Assembly: GCA_035280425.1 (NCBI GenBank) | Contig: DATEFW010000024.1 | Coordinates: forward strand, 186,001-250,000 | DNA: 64,000 nt | Direction: 5' to 3' | Origin: QHXW01 sp035280425 | Lineage (GTDB): Bacteria; Acidobacteriota; Terriglobia; Bryobacterales; Bryobacteraceae | Part shown: piece by piece, positions 11,254 through 20,492 of the stretch | Layout of the letters: each line of letters opens with the position of its first letter | Position numbering within the stretch: the stretch's first letter is position 1 | Made by a program: the position numbers and the translations under genes | The notes under the pieces: model-generated | Told to the model about the DNA's origin: nothing | What the model saw: only the letters and a program-made list of their open reading frames with translations | Database searches by the model: none

Positions 11254-11772
11254 TTAGTCCAGTTTCCGGTAGAAGAAGACCGTAGAGTGCAATTCGCCAT
11301 TCGAGCTCCGCGCGTAGCCGGGCACCTCGCCGAATCGAACGTAGCCGAGCGCCTCGCATAATTTCTCGGCTTCGCCGCCTTTACGCGTATCCATAACCAG
11401 CAGCGTCCGGCCGAGCCGGCGCGCCGTGGCTTCGAGTTCCAGCATGAGCGCTTTGGCCAAGCCGCGGCGGCGCGCGCTCGTATGCACGAACAGCTTCATC
11501 GCCTCCGCCCGGTGATTGCCGTTGGCGCGCGTTTCGAGATCGAGCTGCACCGAACCCTGAATTACGCCATCATCGAGCGCGGCCAGCAACACGCGGCGGC
11601 CGTCGCGCATCGCGGCGAAAACGTCTTCCCAATAATTGAGCGCCTTCGCCCGGCCGAGCGGCGGCATGAAGCCGATGGACGCTCCGCTCTCGACGGCATC
11701 GATCAGCAGATCGGCGAGCTGCTGGACACGGGCTTCCGCCTGATCCACAGTCAGGACGGCGATAATCGCCAT
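11254..11772 (-). CDS. GNAT-family N-acetyltransferase
   Basis: A 172-residue acyl-CoA-dependent acetyltransferase of unknown substrate. The acetyl-CoA binding motif A is visible as VHTSARRRGLAKALMLELE (the R/Q-x-x-G-x-A pattern), followed by LLVMDTRKGGEAEKLCEALGYVRFGEVPGY, the usual strand 5 to alpha-4 and C-terminal part. The start at 11772 lies 7 bases after the stop of the ThuA-like gene, so the two are probably co-transcribed. The product resembles antibiotic- or small-amine-acetylating GNATs only in general fold. Confidence 0.85.
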   Translation of the reverse strand: MAIIAVLTVDQAEARVQQLADLLIDAVESGASIGFMPPLGRAKALNYWEDVFAAMRDGRRVLLAALDDGVIQGSVQLDLETRANGNHRAEAMKLFVHTSARRRGLAKALMLELEATARRLGRTLLVMDTRKGGEAEKLCEALGYVRFGEVPGYARSSNGELHSTVFFYRKLD

Positions 11773-11779
11773 AACCAGG

Positions 11780-12607
11780 TCACTTTCCGGCAGGCTTCGA
11801 ATCCAGATTCATCTCGATATCTTCGGGCGTGATGTCGCATTTCGCGCCGCCGGGCGGCACGTCGAGCTTCGCGCTCCACAGGATGGCGTTCACGATCATG
11901 CGGCGAAAGTCCGGAATGCCGAAATTGTTCAGGTAATGCCAGCCCGTGAACCCAAAACCCCGCCCGCCATCGGCGCGCTCAACGGCCCACGCGATCACCT
12001 CGCGCTCGGGCGAATCCTTGGGCAGCATAGTGGTGAGGATCGGGGTGACGCGCGAATCGCCCGGCCGGAAGCGGATCTTGTAATACCACTCGTCGCGGCC
12101 GGCGAAACTTTTCCAGCCGCGGGAAATCGGATGTTCGGGCGACGCCTGCGTCACGGCGACGTCATTCACCGGATTCTGCGAATAGGGCCGCTCATAGTAC
12201 CCGCCGATCCAATCGAGAAACTCCGGCCCGCCTCTTTCCTTTGGAACTTCCACCGCGTAATGCAGGCAGACGAGGCCGACGCCTTTTTTCATCAGGGTAC
12301 CGATGAGCGCGAGACGGTCGTCCTGGATCATTGGGTGACCATCGCCGCCGTCGAGATAAAACACGAGCGCCCGTGCGCCGTCGAAGATGGAGGCATCCGC
12401 CGGCCAGCCGCCCACGACGACTACCGGCTCGATGCCCGGATTTTCCCGAAGACATTTTTCGAGCAACAAAGTGCCCGCGCGAAATTCATGCTCGCCTGCG
12501 CCGTGGCTCGGCTTTCCCGCGACCAAAACAATTTTCACCGGAGCGGCAGCGTGCAACATGGAGGCCGCTACGCAAGCCAGCAAGACGTTTCTCAGCATAG
12601 ATGACAT
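11780..12607 (-). CDS. ThuA-like domain protein, exported
   Basis: Belongs to the ThuA (trehalose-utilisation-like, PF06283) family with a class I glutamine-amidotransferase-like fold, common in Acidobacteria and Planctomycetes and usually linked to extracellular carbohydrate use. The start at 12607 gives a signal peptide (MLRNVLLACVAASMLHAAA). The longer frame back to 12673 would add 22 residues and bury it. Domain markers: KIVLVAGKPSHGAGEHEF at the start, VFYLDGGDGHPMIQDDR, GVGLVCLHYAVEVP, and VIAWAVERADGGRGFGFTGWHYLNNF. The enzymatic activity of the family is not settled. First gene of a two-gene unit with the GNAT. Confidence 0.85.
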   Translation of the reverse strand: MSSMLRNVLLACVAASMLHAAAPVKIVLVAGKPSHGAGEHEFRAGTLLLEKCLRENPGIEPVVVVGGWPADASIFDGARALVFYLDGGDGHPMIQDDRLALIGTLMKKGVGLVCLHYAVEVPKERGGPEFLDWIGGYYERPYSQNPVNDVAVTQASPEHPISRGWKSFAGRDEWYYKIRFRPGDSRVTPILTTMLPKDSPEREVIAWAVERADGGRGFGFTGWHYLNNFGIPDFRRMIVNAILWSAKLDVPPGGAKCDITPEDIEMNLDSKPAGK

Positions 12608-12696
12608 TATATGGAGGGCCGCCTGCCGGTATTTGAGGGCCTGGCCGGGCAACCTGAAAAGATCCCTTGACACGCGCTTTGCTACGATGCTGAATC

Positions 12697-14592
12697 GTGC
12701 GCATTGGGATTGACACGGGCGGAACCTTCACCGATTTTGTCGTTCTGCGGGACGACGGCTCGATCGAGAGCTTCAAGTTGCGCTCCAATCCAGCCTCGCC
12801 GGCTCGCGTGATTCTGGAAGGGCTCGCGCGCATCGCGGGACCCGCGCGTGCGGAAGTGGTGCACGGTTCGACGGTAGCTACCAATGCATTGCTCGAGCGC
12901 AAAGGTGCGCGCACGGCTTTCGTTACTACGGCGGGTTTTGCCGATCTGGTGCGCATCGGGCGGCAGAACCGCGCCCAGCTCTATAACCTCACGCCCCCAC
13001 TCAAACGGCATCTTGTGCCGGACTCGCTCTGCTTTGGCATCAGCGAGCGCACGTACTTCGATGGCAAAGTGGGCGAGCGGCCGGCCGCCGCCGAGCTGCG
13101 GCGTCTCAAGCGCCGGTTGAGCCGCGCGGGCGTCGGGTCGGTCGCGATCTGTTTTCTGCATTCCTATGAAAACCCGGCGAATGAACGGGCAGCCGCGCGC
13201 GCACTCGAAAACGCATATTACCTCTGTTGCTCGCACGAAGTTTCGCCGGAGTTCCGCGAATACGAGCGCGCCTCCACTACCGTCATCAATGCCTATGTTG
13301 GCCCGCTCATGGAGGCGTATCTGGCGGAGCTCGCGCGCCTGAGCCGACACCGCGTCTCGATTCTGCAATCGAACGGCGGCTTCATGACCCTCGGTGAAGC
13401 ACGGCGGCATGCGGTGCGCACGATCCTCTCGGGACCTGCCGGCGGCATCATCGGTGCAGCGGCGGCGGCGCGATGGAGCAGCTTCGATCGGGCCATAACA
13501 TTCGATATGGGCGGCACGTCGACCGACGTCAGCCTCTGGGACGGAACGCTGCGGCTGACCACCGAGGCTTCAGTTGACGGAATGCCGGTGCGCGTGCCCA
13601 TGCTCGATATCCATACGGTCGGCGCCGGTGGTGGCTCGATCGCGCGCGTGGATGAAGGCGGCCTGTTGCGCGTGGGCCCCGAGAGCGCCGGCGCCGATCC
13701 CGGCCCGGCTTGTTATGGAACCGGCCAACAAGCGACGGTGACCGATGCGCACGTGGTGCTGGGCCGCATTGCGGCGGATCAGTTTTTGGGCGGCGAGATG
13801 CGCATCGACGGTGCGCGCGCGGAGGCTGCCATCGATCGCGTCGCTCGCGCCCTCAAGCGCGACCGCATCTCCACGGCGCAGGGGATCGTGCGGGTGGCGA
13901 ATGCCAATATGGAGCGTGCCATCCGCGTGGTTTCGGTTGAGCGCGGCCGCGACCCGAGGGATTTTCCGTTCGTGGCTTTCGGCGGCTGCGGCGGCCTTCA
14001 CGCATGCGAAATCGCGGAGGAATTGGGCGTTCGCACCGTTATTGTGCCGCGTCTCGCCGGAGCGCTGTCGGCGCTTGGCATGCTGCTGGCCGACCGCGTT
14101 CGCGACTATTCGGCCGGCGTGCTCGATGCTTCCCAGATTGAGCGGCGTTTCCGGCAACTGGAGCGCGTGGCCAGGCGCGAAGTGCGCGGCGCCCGGCTGG
14201 AGCGCTTGGGCGATTTCCGCTATGTGGGCCAAAGCTATGAGCTGACTATTCCGTGGGGCGCGTCATTTCACGAAGAGCATCACCGTATTTACGGCTACTC
14301 CGATCCCAAGCGGCCGGCTGAAGTCGTTACGGTGCGTGTCCGGGCCACCCTCGAAGTGAAGAAACTGTCCGCCGGCCGGACGAAGCGCGTGCCGCAGCCT
14401 ATCAGGCCGAACGCGCACAATATGTTTACCGCAGGCAGGTTCCGGCGAGTGCCGGTTTTCGTAAGAGATCAAACGCCGGAAATCGGCACGCCGGGGCCGG
14501 CGTTGGTGGTCGATTATGGCGCGACGACATTGATTCCAGGCGGTTGGAAATTTCTCGTCGATCGCGCTGGGAATCTGATCGCCCGGCGATGA
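12697..14592 (+). CDS. Hydantoinase/oxoprolinase family protein (HyuA-like)
   Basis: ATP-dependent cyclic-amide hydrolase subunit related to N-methylhydantoinase A and 5-oxoprolinase. Motifs: nucleotide-binding IGIDTGGTFTDFVVL at the N-terminus, VVHGSTVATNALLERKGA, SNGGFMTLGEARRH, LSGPAGGIIGAAAAARW, TFDMGGTSTDVSL and ADPGPACYG. The length of 631 residues is slightly short for HyuA (about 680-700). The GTG at 12697 begins directly with the conserved strand. The usual partner subunit HyuB is absent on either side. It could be a stand-alone form or pair with a distant HyuB. Confidence 0.9.
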   Translation: MRIGIDTGGTFTDFVVLRDDGSIESFKLRSNPASPARVILEGLARIAGPARAEVVHGSTVATNALLERKGARTAFVTTAGFADLVRIGRQNRAQLYNLTPPLKRHLVPDSLCFGISERTYFDGKVGERPAAAELRRLKRRLSRAGVGSVAICFLHSYENPANERAAARALENAYYLCCSHEVSPEFREYERASTTVINAYVGPLMEAYLAELARLSRHRVSILQSNGGFMTLGEARRHAVRTILSGPAGGIIGAAAAARWSSFDRAITFDMGGTSTDVSLWDGTLRLTTEASVDGMPVRVPMLDIHTVGAGGGSIARVDEGGLLRVGPESAGADPGPACYGTGQQATVTDAHVVLGRIAADQFLGGEMRIDGARAEAAIDRVARALKRDRISTAQGIVRVANANMERAIRVVSVERGRDPRDFPFVAFGGCGGLHACEIAEELGVRTVIVPRLAGALSALGMLLADRVRDYSAGVLDASQIERRFRQLERVARREVRGARLERLGDFRYVGQSYELTIPWGASFHEEHHRIYGYSDPKRPAEVVTVRVRATLEVKKLSAGRTKRVPQPIRPNAHNMFTAGRFRRVPVFVRDQTPEIGTPGPALVVDYGATTLIPGGWKFLVDRAGNLIARR

Positions 14593-14601
14593 AAGCCGCT
14601 C

Positions 14602-16863
14602 TCAATACCAATATTTGGTTTTTTTCGCCCACTCGGAGTCGGGATATTTCTGGTGCAACAACCGAAACGCCTGCTCGGAGAATGGCGATTTTTCTTTGCC
14701 ACAACCGTAGTGCCCCGCACTCACAACCATGTGCAGAGCTTCGGGGACGCGCGCATCATCCGGATGCGCTTTCGCCCATTCAAGGGTCTGAGCCGCGAGA
14801 TATTCAGGCGCTGCGGGCGCTTTCGTAAGACGCGACCATTCCTCGCGCCCTTGCTCCTGCTCTGCTTTCGAAAGAAAGTGCGCCTGCGGGGCGCCATCTT
14901 TATATAAAGGTTGTTGCGGCTCACTGAGCACGATATTTTCGAGATAGTAGTTGCGGAAGGTGTTGCTCGGGTCCGGCGCAAGCGAGCACCACCAGTTATC
15001 GTGAAACAGGTCCCTCTTGCCAACCGGAGACATCCTGCTGAATCCAGCACGCACGTACGGCTGCAATCCGGGGGACTTCAACATCAGCCACACCGCCGCA
15101 AACCCGCGCGCTTCCGCGCCCCGCGCTTCTACATATGACCGTAGCGGCTGCTCCAGTTCGGGCGCGAGGTCACCGAGTATAGGCGCGAGCTCCATCGCCG
15201 CCTTATGATCGTCGAGCAAAATTGCGCGCGTCCACGCGGCGAGCGCCACCCGGCGGCGTAGCGGCCGCGGCAGGGCCGGCTGCCGTGCAGCGTCCAACAG
15301 CAGGTTAAGCGGGATTTGCTCGTTGATGATCCTGATCGAGTCCGTATCGAAGCCCGGAGTTTTCGGAGAGAGGTCCTGAGGCAGGCCGGCGGCTGCGACG
15401 TTGATCTCGCCCCTTCCGTCATTCACGCCGGTGGCCGTTCGTGACGCATATTGCAGAAACTCGTCCCAGCTACGGGCCAGTTTCATACGCTCGGCGCGAA
15501 ACAGGTTCACCGCGGATGCGGGCAGTGTGCGCTGTTTCAGCAACACGTCGAGGCGCGTGCGCGCTTCATCGTTGCGTTCGCCTTCCATTAATATCCGGAT
15601 TACGTGAAACTCGACCGTTGCGTATCCGGGAGAGTCAGGCGCAACCGCGCCGCCGGCAGAGACGAGTTCGGAAGCGGCCGCATGCTTTCCATCAGCTTTC
15701 GCAAGCGCCGCTACCAGCCACTGTCGCGCGTGGGTCGAGCGCCACTGGTCGACTGCATGATCGGCCGCATCTTTGCCTCCGCCCTGGAAGTTGAAAATCC
15801 AGTTGGTAAGATCCTGGCTCAGCGGAAGCGCATTCGGTCCGCCATACTTGCCCGCTTCGAATTGATCGTAGAGATAACGGTAATCGGTGAGATCCTGCTG
15901 AATGTTAGCCTCAGCATTCTTGCGGACAAGCTTCTCCGCGAGCTCGCGCATGCGCTCCTCTGGATGGAGCCGCGCTTCCACATAACCGAGCAACGCGGTG
16001 GCCGCAGGATGAACCGGCCTGCGGCTCGAATCATCCAGCACGCTTTTCAGTTGCTTTTCGGCTGCGGATAATGCACCGTTATCGACGCCTTCTCCCTGGA
16101 CGCTGAGCGTGGCCCTCCGTACGAGCGTTCTGGCAATCATGTATGGAGCAATCCCGCTCCAGGGGGATCCGTGGTCAGCGGCGATCTCACCGAACAGAGT
16201 TTCGGCTCGCTCCAGATCGCTCGCGTAAAAATTCGCCGCGGCGATCTGGTATGCCCGGTCGGCCCGAGCGAGCGAATGCGCGCCGGCGTCGAGCGGCGTT
16301 GGGATCGCCGGTGCTCCTGAACAATTGGCGAACACCTGGTCCTGCGCGGCAAGCCAGGTTTTCACCTCCGGGCTCGCGGCGCCGAACTTTCGCGCACGAT
16401 CCTCGAGCGTTGCCACTGCCGTATCGAATGCAGGGCTGGAGCAGTTCAGGTAATAGCTGAAGTAGCCCTGCTTCCGAATCTGGCGGAAGACGTCGATTTT
16501 CGGAGCCGGCCCTGCTCCCGCCACCTTGGTTCGCGCGGCCAGCCAACGTTCCACCGCCGCCGGCTGCTGAGCGCTCCACTGAGATTCCATTTGAGGCCCG
16601 GGGCCGAACAGCGCCTTTCGTTCGGCATCATTGAGCCCGATGCCGGCTAAATAACGATATGCAATCACCAGATAAATTCGCGTATAGCCAGGCTGCAGAA
16701 CGCCGAGCTGGCCGTGTGCATATGCATCCGTTGCTTCGGGCATTCTCGCTGGCGTGAAAACCGCTTGCGGAATAAATGGCCCGCAACTGGACAGCTCCGG
16801 CGGATCGCAAAGACTCGCGGCCAGAACTAACAGAAGCAACGCCCGCCAGGTTCTCAGCGCCAT
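14602..16863 (-). CDS. Large secreted repeat protein of unknown function
   Basis: Not recognised as a named family. The 753-residue product starts with a hydrophobic export signal (WRALLLLVLAASL) followed by SSCGPFIPQAVF. The Cys there could be a lipidation site (LSSC), but it lies rather far from the hydrophobic core. The rest is mostly alpha-helical with TPR-like spacing, for example RADRAYQIAAANFYASDLER and a C-terminal FRLLHQKYPDSEWAKKTKYWY, typical of tetratricopeptide tails. It is the last gene of a four-gene operon. Its start overlaps the DUF3142 stop by 10 bases, so the two are translationally coupled and probably act together in the envelope. Confidence 0.7.
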   Translation of the reverse strand: MALRTWRALLLLVLAASLCDPPELSSCGPFIPQAVFTPARMPEATDAYAHGQLGVLQPGYTRIYLVIAYRYLAGIGLNDAERKALFGPGPQMESQWSAQQPAAVERWLAARTKVAGAGPAPKIDVFRQIRKQGYFSYYLNCSSPAFDTAVATLEDRARKFGAASPEVKTWLAAQDQVFANCSGAPAIPTPLDAGAHSLARADRAYQIAAANFYASDLERAETLFGEIAADHGSPWSGIAPYMIARTLVRRATLSVQGEGVDNGALSAAEKQLKSVLDDSSRRPVHPAATALLGYVEARLHPEERMRELAEKLVRKNAEANIQQDLTDYRYLYDQFEAGKYGGPNALPLSQDLTNWIFNFQGGGKDAADHAVDQWRSTHARQWLVAALAKADGKHAAASELVSAGGAVAPDSPGYATVEFHVIRILMEGERNDEARTRLDVLLKQRTLPASAVNLFRAERMKLARSWDEFLQYASRTATGVNDGRGEINVAAAGLPQDLSPKTPGFDTDSIRIINEQIPLNLLLDAARQPALPRPLRRRVALAAWTRAILLDDHKAAMELAPILGDLAPELEQPLRSYVEARGAEARGFAAVWLMLKSPGLQPYVRAGFSRMSPVGKRDLFHDNWWCSLAPDPSNTFRNYYLENIVLSEPQQPLYKDGAPQAHFLSKAEQEQGREEWSRLTKAPAAPEYLAAQTLEWAKAHPDDARVPEALHMVVSAGHYGCGKEKSPFSEQAFRLLHQKYPDSEWAKKTKYWY

Positions 16864-17576
16864 CGCGACACCTCCCGGATCGCCGCGCGCAGTTCGGGTT
16901 CCGACCAGCTTCGCGGATGAAAAATATAGACGCGCCGTCCGGATGGCAGCTTCGCGAGCGGTTCATCGGTCGAAATTCCCACGCTCGATTGGCATAGCGC
17001 CGGCCGGAACTCGTCGCCAGGCCGGTACGGCTCGGCGCCCATGCGAAACAGCATGGGAACCGCCTCGTTGACCGGCAGATCTTTGATCCAGTCGTCGGAC
17101 TCGCACCAGGATGCGAGCGCCGTCATCGAAAGCGGCATCGAGCCGGGCAGCACGCGCCGCAAATCTTCGAGTAATACGCGATAAAAATTTCGCTCCGAAG
17201 CCTTGGCATCGTAGTCCACCTGCAATGCCCGAACTCCGGGAAATTGCGTGGCCTCGAGGATCGCGTGCTCAACATCCGCTCGCGCGGAAACCTCAGGATC
17301 CTGTGTTTCAACGCGCACCACGGCCATGAGCGCTGCGCCCGGCGCGGTCACCAGCGGCTGGAGCCGCGGCCGCGTGGTTACGATATCGCCGTGTACATGA
17401 ACCGTGCATGCCAGAAACGCAACGCCCGCTTCATTCGGGTTGATCGAATCCAGGCGCTCCGGTCGCTCCCAGGCCCAGATCATGATCCGCGGAAATCCCG
17501 GCAGCGGATCGTGACGCGGCCGGTAAGCCAGAGCCGCCATTCCGAGTGCGATTGCGATCACCAGTGCTTTGCGCAT
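16854..17576 (-). CDS. DUF3142 family protein, exported
   Basis: A 240-residue protein matching DUF3142 in layout: FPRIMIWAWERPERLD near the start, then NPNEAGVAFLACTVHVHG and the hallmark VRALQVDYDAKASERNFY, which reads like a TIM-barrel strand with an active-site Asp pattern. The family has no proven function. The ATG at 17576 has AGGAGG about 7 bases upstream and gives a signal peptide (ALVIAIALGMAALA). The first 146 bases of this gene overlap the 3' end of the upstream glycosyltransferase gene in another frame, which is unusually long. Confidence 0.8.
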   Translation of the reverse strand: MRKALVIAIALGMAALAYRPRHDPLPGFPRIMIWAWERPERLDSINPNEAGVAFLACTVHVHGDIVTTRPRLQPLVTAPGAALMAVVRVETQDPEVSARADVEHAILEATQFPGVRALQVDYDAKASERNFYRVLLEDLRRVLPGSMPLSMTALASWCESDDWIKDLPVNEAVPMLFRMGAEPYRPGDEFRPALCQSSVGISTDEPLAKLPSGRRVYIFHPRSWSEPELRAAIREVSRWR

Positions 17577-19065
17577 GCGCTGCCTCCTGCCTGCGATAAA
17601 TCTCGATCCATTGGCCCCGGCGTGTCCAGCGTGCCACAAGCCGTGCACCAAGCAACACACGCAGATCGCCGCCCTCGACCGGCGGCTCGTAACCGTAATA
17701 CCGGTGAAGAAAAGCGGTCCAGCGGGCGTTCTGCATCAGCCCCCAAGGGTCCCATGCCAGCGAATAGAGCACGAAAACGGCCACATCCTCGCGCGCCAGC
17801 AGTGCTACGTCGCTCGCTTGGAAGCTTTCAACTTCGCGAACGGACAGCGGGCTGCTGACATAGCCAAATTCGGACCGCCGTAAAGCCGAAGCCAGCGGAA
17901 ACGTCGTCGCTACACGTTGGCGCGGAAAGTGCTTTTCCAGATAGCGGGCCGCTTGCGCGTGGAGTTTGACGAAATCCGTGAACGCCAGGTTGTTTTCCAT
18001 GGGAAACGGATACGGTGGATTCACGAAATTTGCGGCAATCAGACCTAGCATCAGCGCCGTGGTGCTCGCGACGCGCCAACGAACTGGGAATTTCCAGAAT
18101 GCCGCCGCAAACGCTATATAAAGGACCGGCAGAACCGGCAGCAGATAGCGCTCCAATACCGCCCCGCCGAGCACGCTGACCAACAAAACGTGCGCCGCGG
18201 CCAGCGATCCGGCAATCTTCCATTCGCGCGTGTGAAAAACCGTGGAACGCTTCAGCGCCAGCCCGGCGGCAATCGTGCCGATCCAATGCCCGCTGCCGAT
18301 CAGTAAATAGTACAGACGCCGCGCCAGTGCCAGCGCCAGGCGCACCGGCTCGAGCGGGTATCGCAGGTTGTAAGCGGTGAACGAAGCATTACCAAACAGA
18401 TGTCCTGTCGCACGGTCGAGCATGACCAGCCAGGCAGCCAGCGGCACAATCGGTAGCAGAAACCAGAACGCGTCCCGCCGCCGCCCTTCCCGCCACAGCC
18501 AGCCGGCGAATATCAGCGGCGCAATCACGCCCGTCTCCTTCACCAGCACGAGCACAATCGAAACCGCCACCGCAGCTCGCAACCGGTCTTCCAAAAAAAG
18601 CAGCAGCGCAAGCGAGAAGAAAACCATCGCCGGCATATCGAGCTGCGCCAGCATCGACTGCGCAAAAAATAACGGCGATATAACGAGCAAAATACCGGCC
18701 GAGAGCGCCGCATCCGCCGGCAATCCCATCCGGATCGCCAGCCGATGCGTGATCCAGGAGCCTGCAGCCGCCAGCGCCAGCATTGCCAAACGGGTCGCAG
18801 CGATCGAATACCCGGCGACGCTCCACACCGCCGCCAGATAGGCCATCACCAGCGGAGGATGAACATTCGGAACCGTCGAGCGCGGAATCCACGCGCCGTG
18901 CTGAAAAATATCCAGCGCGGCGGGAACGAATTGTCCGAGCTCGTCCCAGTAGTAGGGGAGTCTTAAGAATGACGCGTGGCTGAGGAGAACGAAAACGGCA
19001 ATGCCCGCGGGAAGCAGCAGGCCAAGATTCGCACGAGTCGGCCCGCCCGCTTTCTCCCGCTCCAT
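17431..19065 (-). CDS. GT-C fold membrane glycosyltransferase (PMT/ArnT-like)
   Basis: A 544-residue integral membrane protein with about 10-11 hydrophobic helices. The first extracytoplasmic loop (FLRLPYYWDELGQFVPAALD) has the acidic D-E pair used as catalytic base in PMT/ArnT-type transferases, which move sugars from polyprenyl-phosphate donors. VHPPLVMAYLAAVWSVAG follows, as in the PF13231 group. The start at 19065 lies 7 bases after the DUF3467 stop. The last 48 or so residues (after EIYRRQE) are read inside the DUF3142 gene and look like non-conserved shadow sequence, so the stop may have been lost by a mutation or a frameshift. The acceptor is unknown. Confidence 0.85.
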   Translation of the reverse strand: MEREKAGGPTRANLGLLLPAGIAVFVLLSHASFLRLPYYWDELGQFVPAALDIFQHGAWIPRSTVPNVHPPLVMAYLAAVWSVAGYSIAATRLAMLALAAAGSWITHRLAIRMGLPADAALSAGILLVISPLFFAQSMLAQLDMPAMVFFSLALLLFLEDRLRAAVAVSIVLVLVKETGVIAPLIFAGWLWREGRRRDAFWFLLPIVPLAAWLVMLDRATGHLFGNASFTAYNLRYPLEPVRLALALARRLYYLLIGSGHWIGTIAAGLALKRSTVFHTREWKIAGSLAAAHVLLVSVLGGAVLERYLLPVLPVLYIAFAAAFWKFPVRWRVASTTALMLGLIAANFVNPPYPFPMENNLAFTDFVKLHAQAARYLEKHFPRQRVATTFPLASALRRSEFGYVSSPLSVREVESFQASDVALLAREDVAVFVLYSLAWDPWGLMQNARWTAFLHRYYGYEPPVEGGDLRVLLGARLVARWTRRGQWIEIYRRQEAAHAQSTGDRNRTRNGGSGLPAASRSAAGISADHDLGLGATGAPGFDQPE

Positions 19066-19072
19066 TTGCGGA

Positions 19073-19369
19073 TCACTGAATGAAACTGGCTCCGGCGCGC
19101 GGCTCGAGCTTGATCTCACCGAACGCCGCTTCATATTGCGTCACGTTCTGCTGCAAAACGTTCAGCAGCGCCTTGGCCTGCTGCGGGCTCAAATAGATTC
19201 CCTGAAAATTGCGGATGTCCACGTTGTCCGGCGCGGTTTGATTTACCAGCCCGAACAGCAGCAGGAAATCCCAGAGATTGACGCGAACCTGGACGCTGTT
19301 GGCATACCCTTCGCGGTACTCGGGCAAGTTGATCAGGTGAATTTTCGGCTGTTGTTGTGGCGGGTGCAT
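19073..19369 (-). CDS. DUF3467 family protein
   Basis: A small 98-residue cytoplasmic protein matching DUF3467 (PF11950): YANSVQVRVNLWDFLLLFG early on and LSPQQAKALLNVLQQNVTQY later, the pattern of that family. The function is unknown. The ATG at 19369 was chosen because the region upstream has no family similarity and would extend into the divergent SIS gene. An AAGG element sits about 5 bases before it. It heads the four-gene operon running to 14602. Confidence 0.85.
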   Translation of the reverse strand: MHPPQQQPKIHLINLPEYREGYANSVQVRVNLWDFLLLFGLVNQTAPDNVDIRNFQGIYLSPQQAKALLNVLQQNVTQYEAAFGEIKLEPRAGASFIQ

Positions 19370-19451
19370 AGACCTTACATGGTGACCTACCCTCATGCGC
19401 GCGTCAACCCGGCGGCGTAAGTTCCTATCGCTCTCCTGTATCCTGGAAAGC

Positions 19452-20492
19452 ATGTCGCGCATGTTGGACGAGATCCGCCAGCAGCCGCAAGCGCTCGCGC
19501 GTACTTTGCGCGCCGAACTCCGCCGCGTGGAGCGCTTCAAGCGCCTGATCGAAAAACGCCGGCCCCGTCTGATCGTCCTTGCGGCCCGCGGCACCTCCGA
19601 CAACGCCGCCCTTTTCGGCCGCTACCTGCTAGAAATAACCACCGGCATTCCCGTGTCTCTTGCCGCCCCTTCAATTTACACGCTCTACGACGCCCGTATC
19701 GATTGCCGCGACGCGCTGGTTGTCGCCATCTCGCAATCCGGCGAATCGACCGACACCAACCTGGTCCTCTCGCACGCAAGAAAACAAGGCGCACTCACCG
19801 TCGGCATCACCAACGAAGCCAACAGCTCGCTCGCCCGTCTCGCCGAGCACGTTTTCTTTGTTCATGCCAAAAAAGAGAAGAGCGTGGCAGCTACCAAGAC
19901 CTACACCGGCCAACTGCTCATGCTCTACCTGCTGGCGTACGCTCTCGGCGCGAAAATTCGCCCCGATGATCTCGCCCGCCTGCCCGAACGCGCCCACGCG
20001 GCTCTCGCGCTCGAGCCCGAAATCGCCGCCCTCTCCGAGCGCTACCGCTTCATGCATCACGCCGTAGTCATCGGCCGCGGCATGAATTACGCCAACGCCT
20101 TCGAGTTCTCGCTCAAGCTGATGGAGACTTGCTATGTGGTCGCCGAGCGCTTCTCCTCGGCGGATTTTCTCCACGGGCCGATCGCGCTGGTCGAGCCGAA
20201 TTTCCCCGTCTTCGTCTTCGCCCCTTCCGGCGCAACCTGGCCCGGAGTGCAGGAGGCGCTCCAAAAACTGAAGCCGCTCACGCATGAGACGGTCGTGATC
20301 ACCGATGCCGGAAATCGCGCGGCCCTCCAGTCCGTCCCGCGCGCCATCCGCCTGCCGCACCGCTCGCGCGACCTCTATTCACCCATCCCTTACATCATCC
20401 CTACGCAAATCTTCGCCGCGCGTCTCGCGGTGGAAAAAGGTCTCGATCCCGACCGCCCCCGCACCCTCACCAAAGTAACCCGCACCCTATGA
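19452..20492 (+). CDS. SIS-domain sugar isomerase/deaminase, GlmS-like without glutaminase domain
   Basis: A 346-residue protein with two SIS domains, like the isomerase half of glucosamine-6-phosphate synthase and like NagB-II/AgaS deaminases. Motifs: VLAARGTSDNAALFGRY, VVAISQSGESTDTNLVL, KEKSVAATKTYTGQ and, in the second domain, VIGRGMNYANAFEFSLKLME. No N-terminal glutamine amidotransferase domain is present, so it more likely deaminates or isomerises an amino-sugar phosphate than synthesises one. The ATG at 19452 opens the conserved MSRMLDEIRQQP start; ATG 19461 is an alternative. It is convergent with the MocR gene, overlapping it by 6 bases. Confidence 0.88.
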   Translation: MSRMLDEIRQQPQALARTLRAELRRVERFKRLIEKRRPRLIVLAARGTSDNAALFGRYLLEITTGIPVSLAAPSIYTLYDARIDCRDALVVAISQSGESTDTNLVLSHARKQGALTVGITNEANSSLARLAEHVFFVHAKKEKSVAATKTYTGQLLMLYLLAYALGAKIRPDDLARLPERAHAALALEPEIAALSERYRFMHHAVVIGRGMNYANAFEFSLKLMETCYVVAERFSSADFLHGPIALVEPNFPVFVFAPSGATWPGVQEALQKLKPLTHETVVITDAGNRAALQSVPRAIRLPHRSRDLYSPIPYIIPTQIFAARLAVEKGLDPDRPRTLTKVTRTL

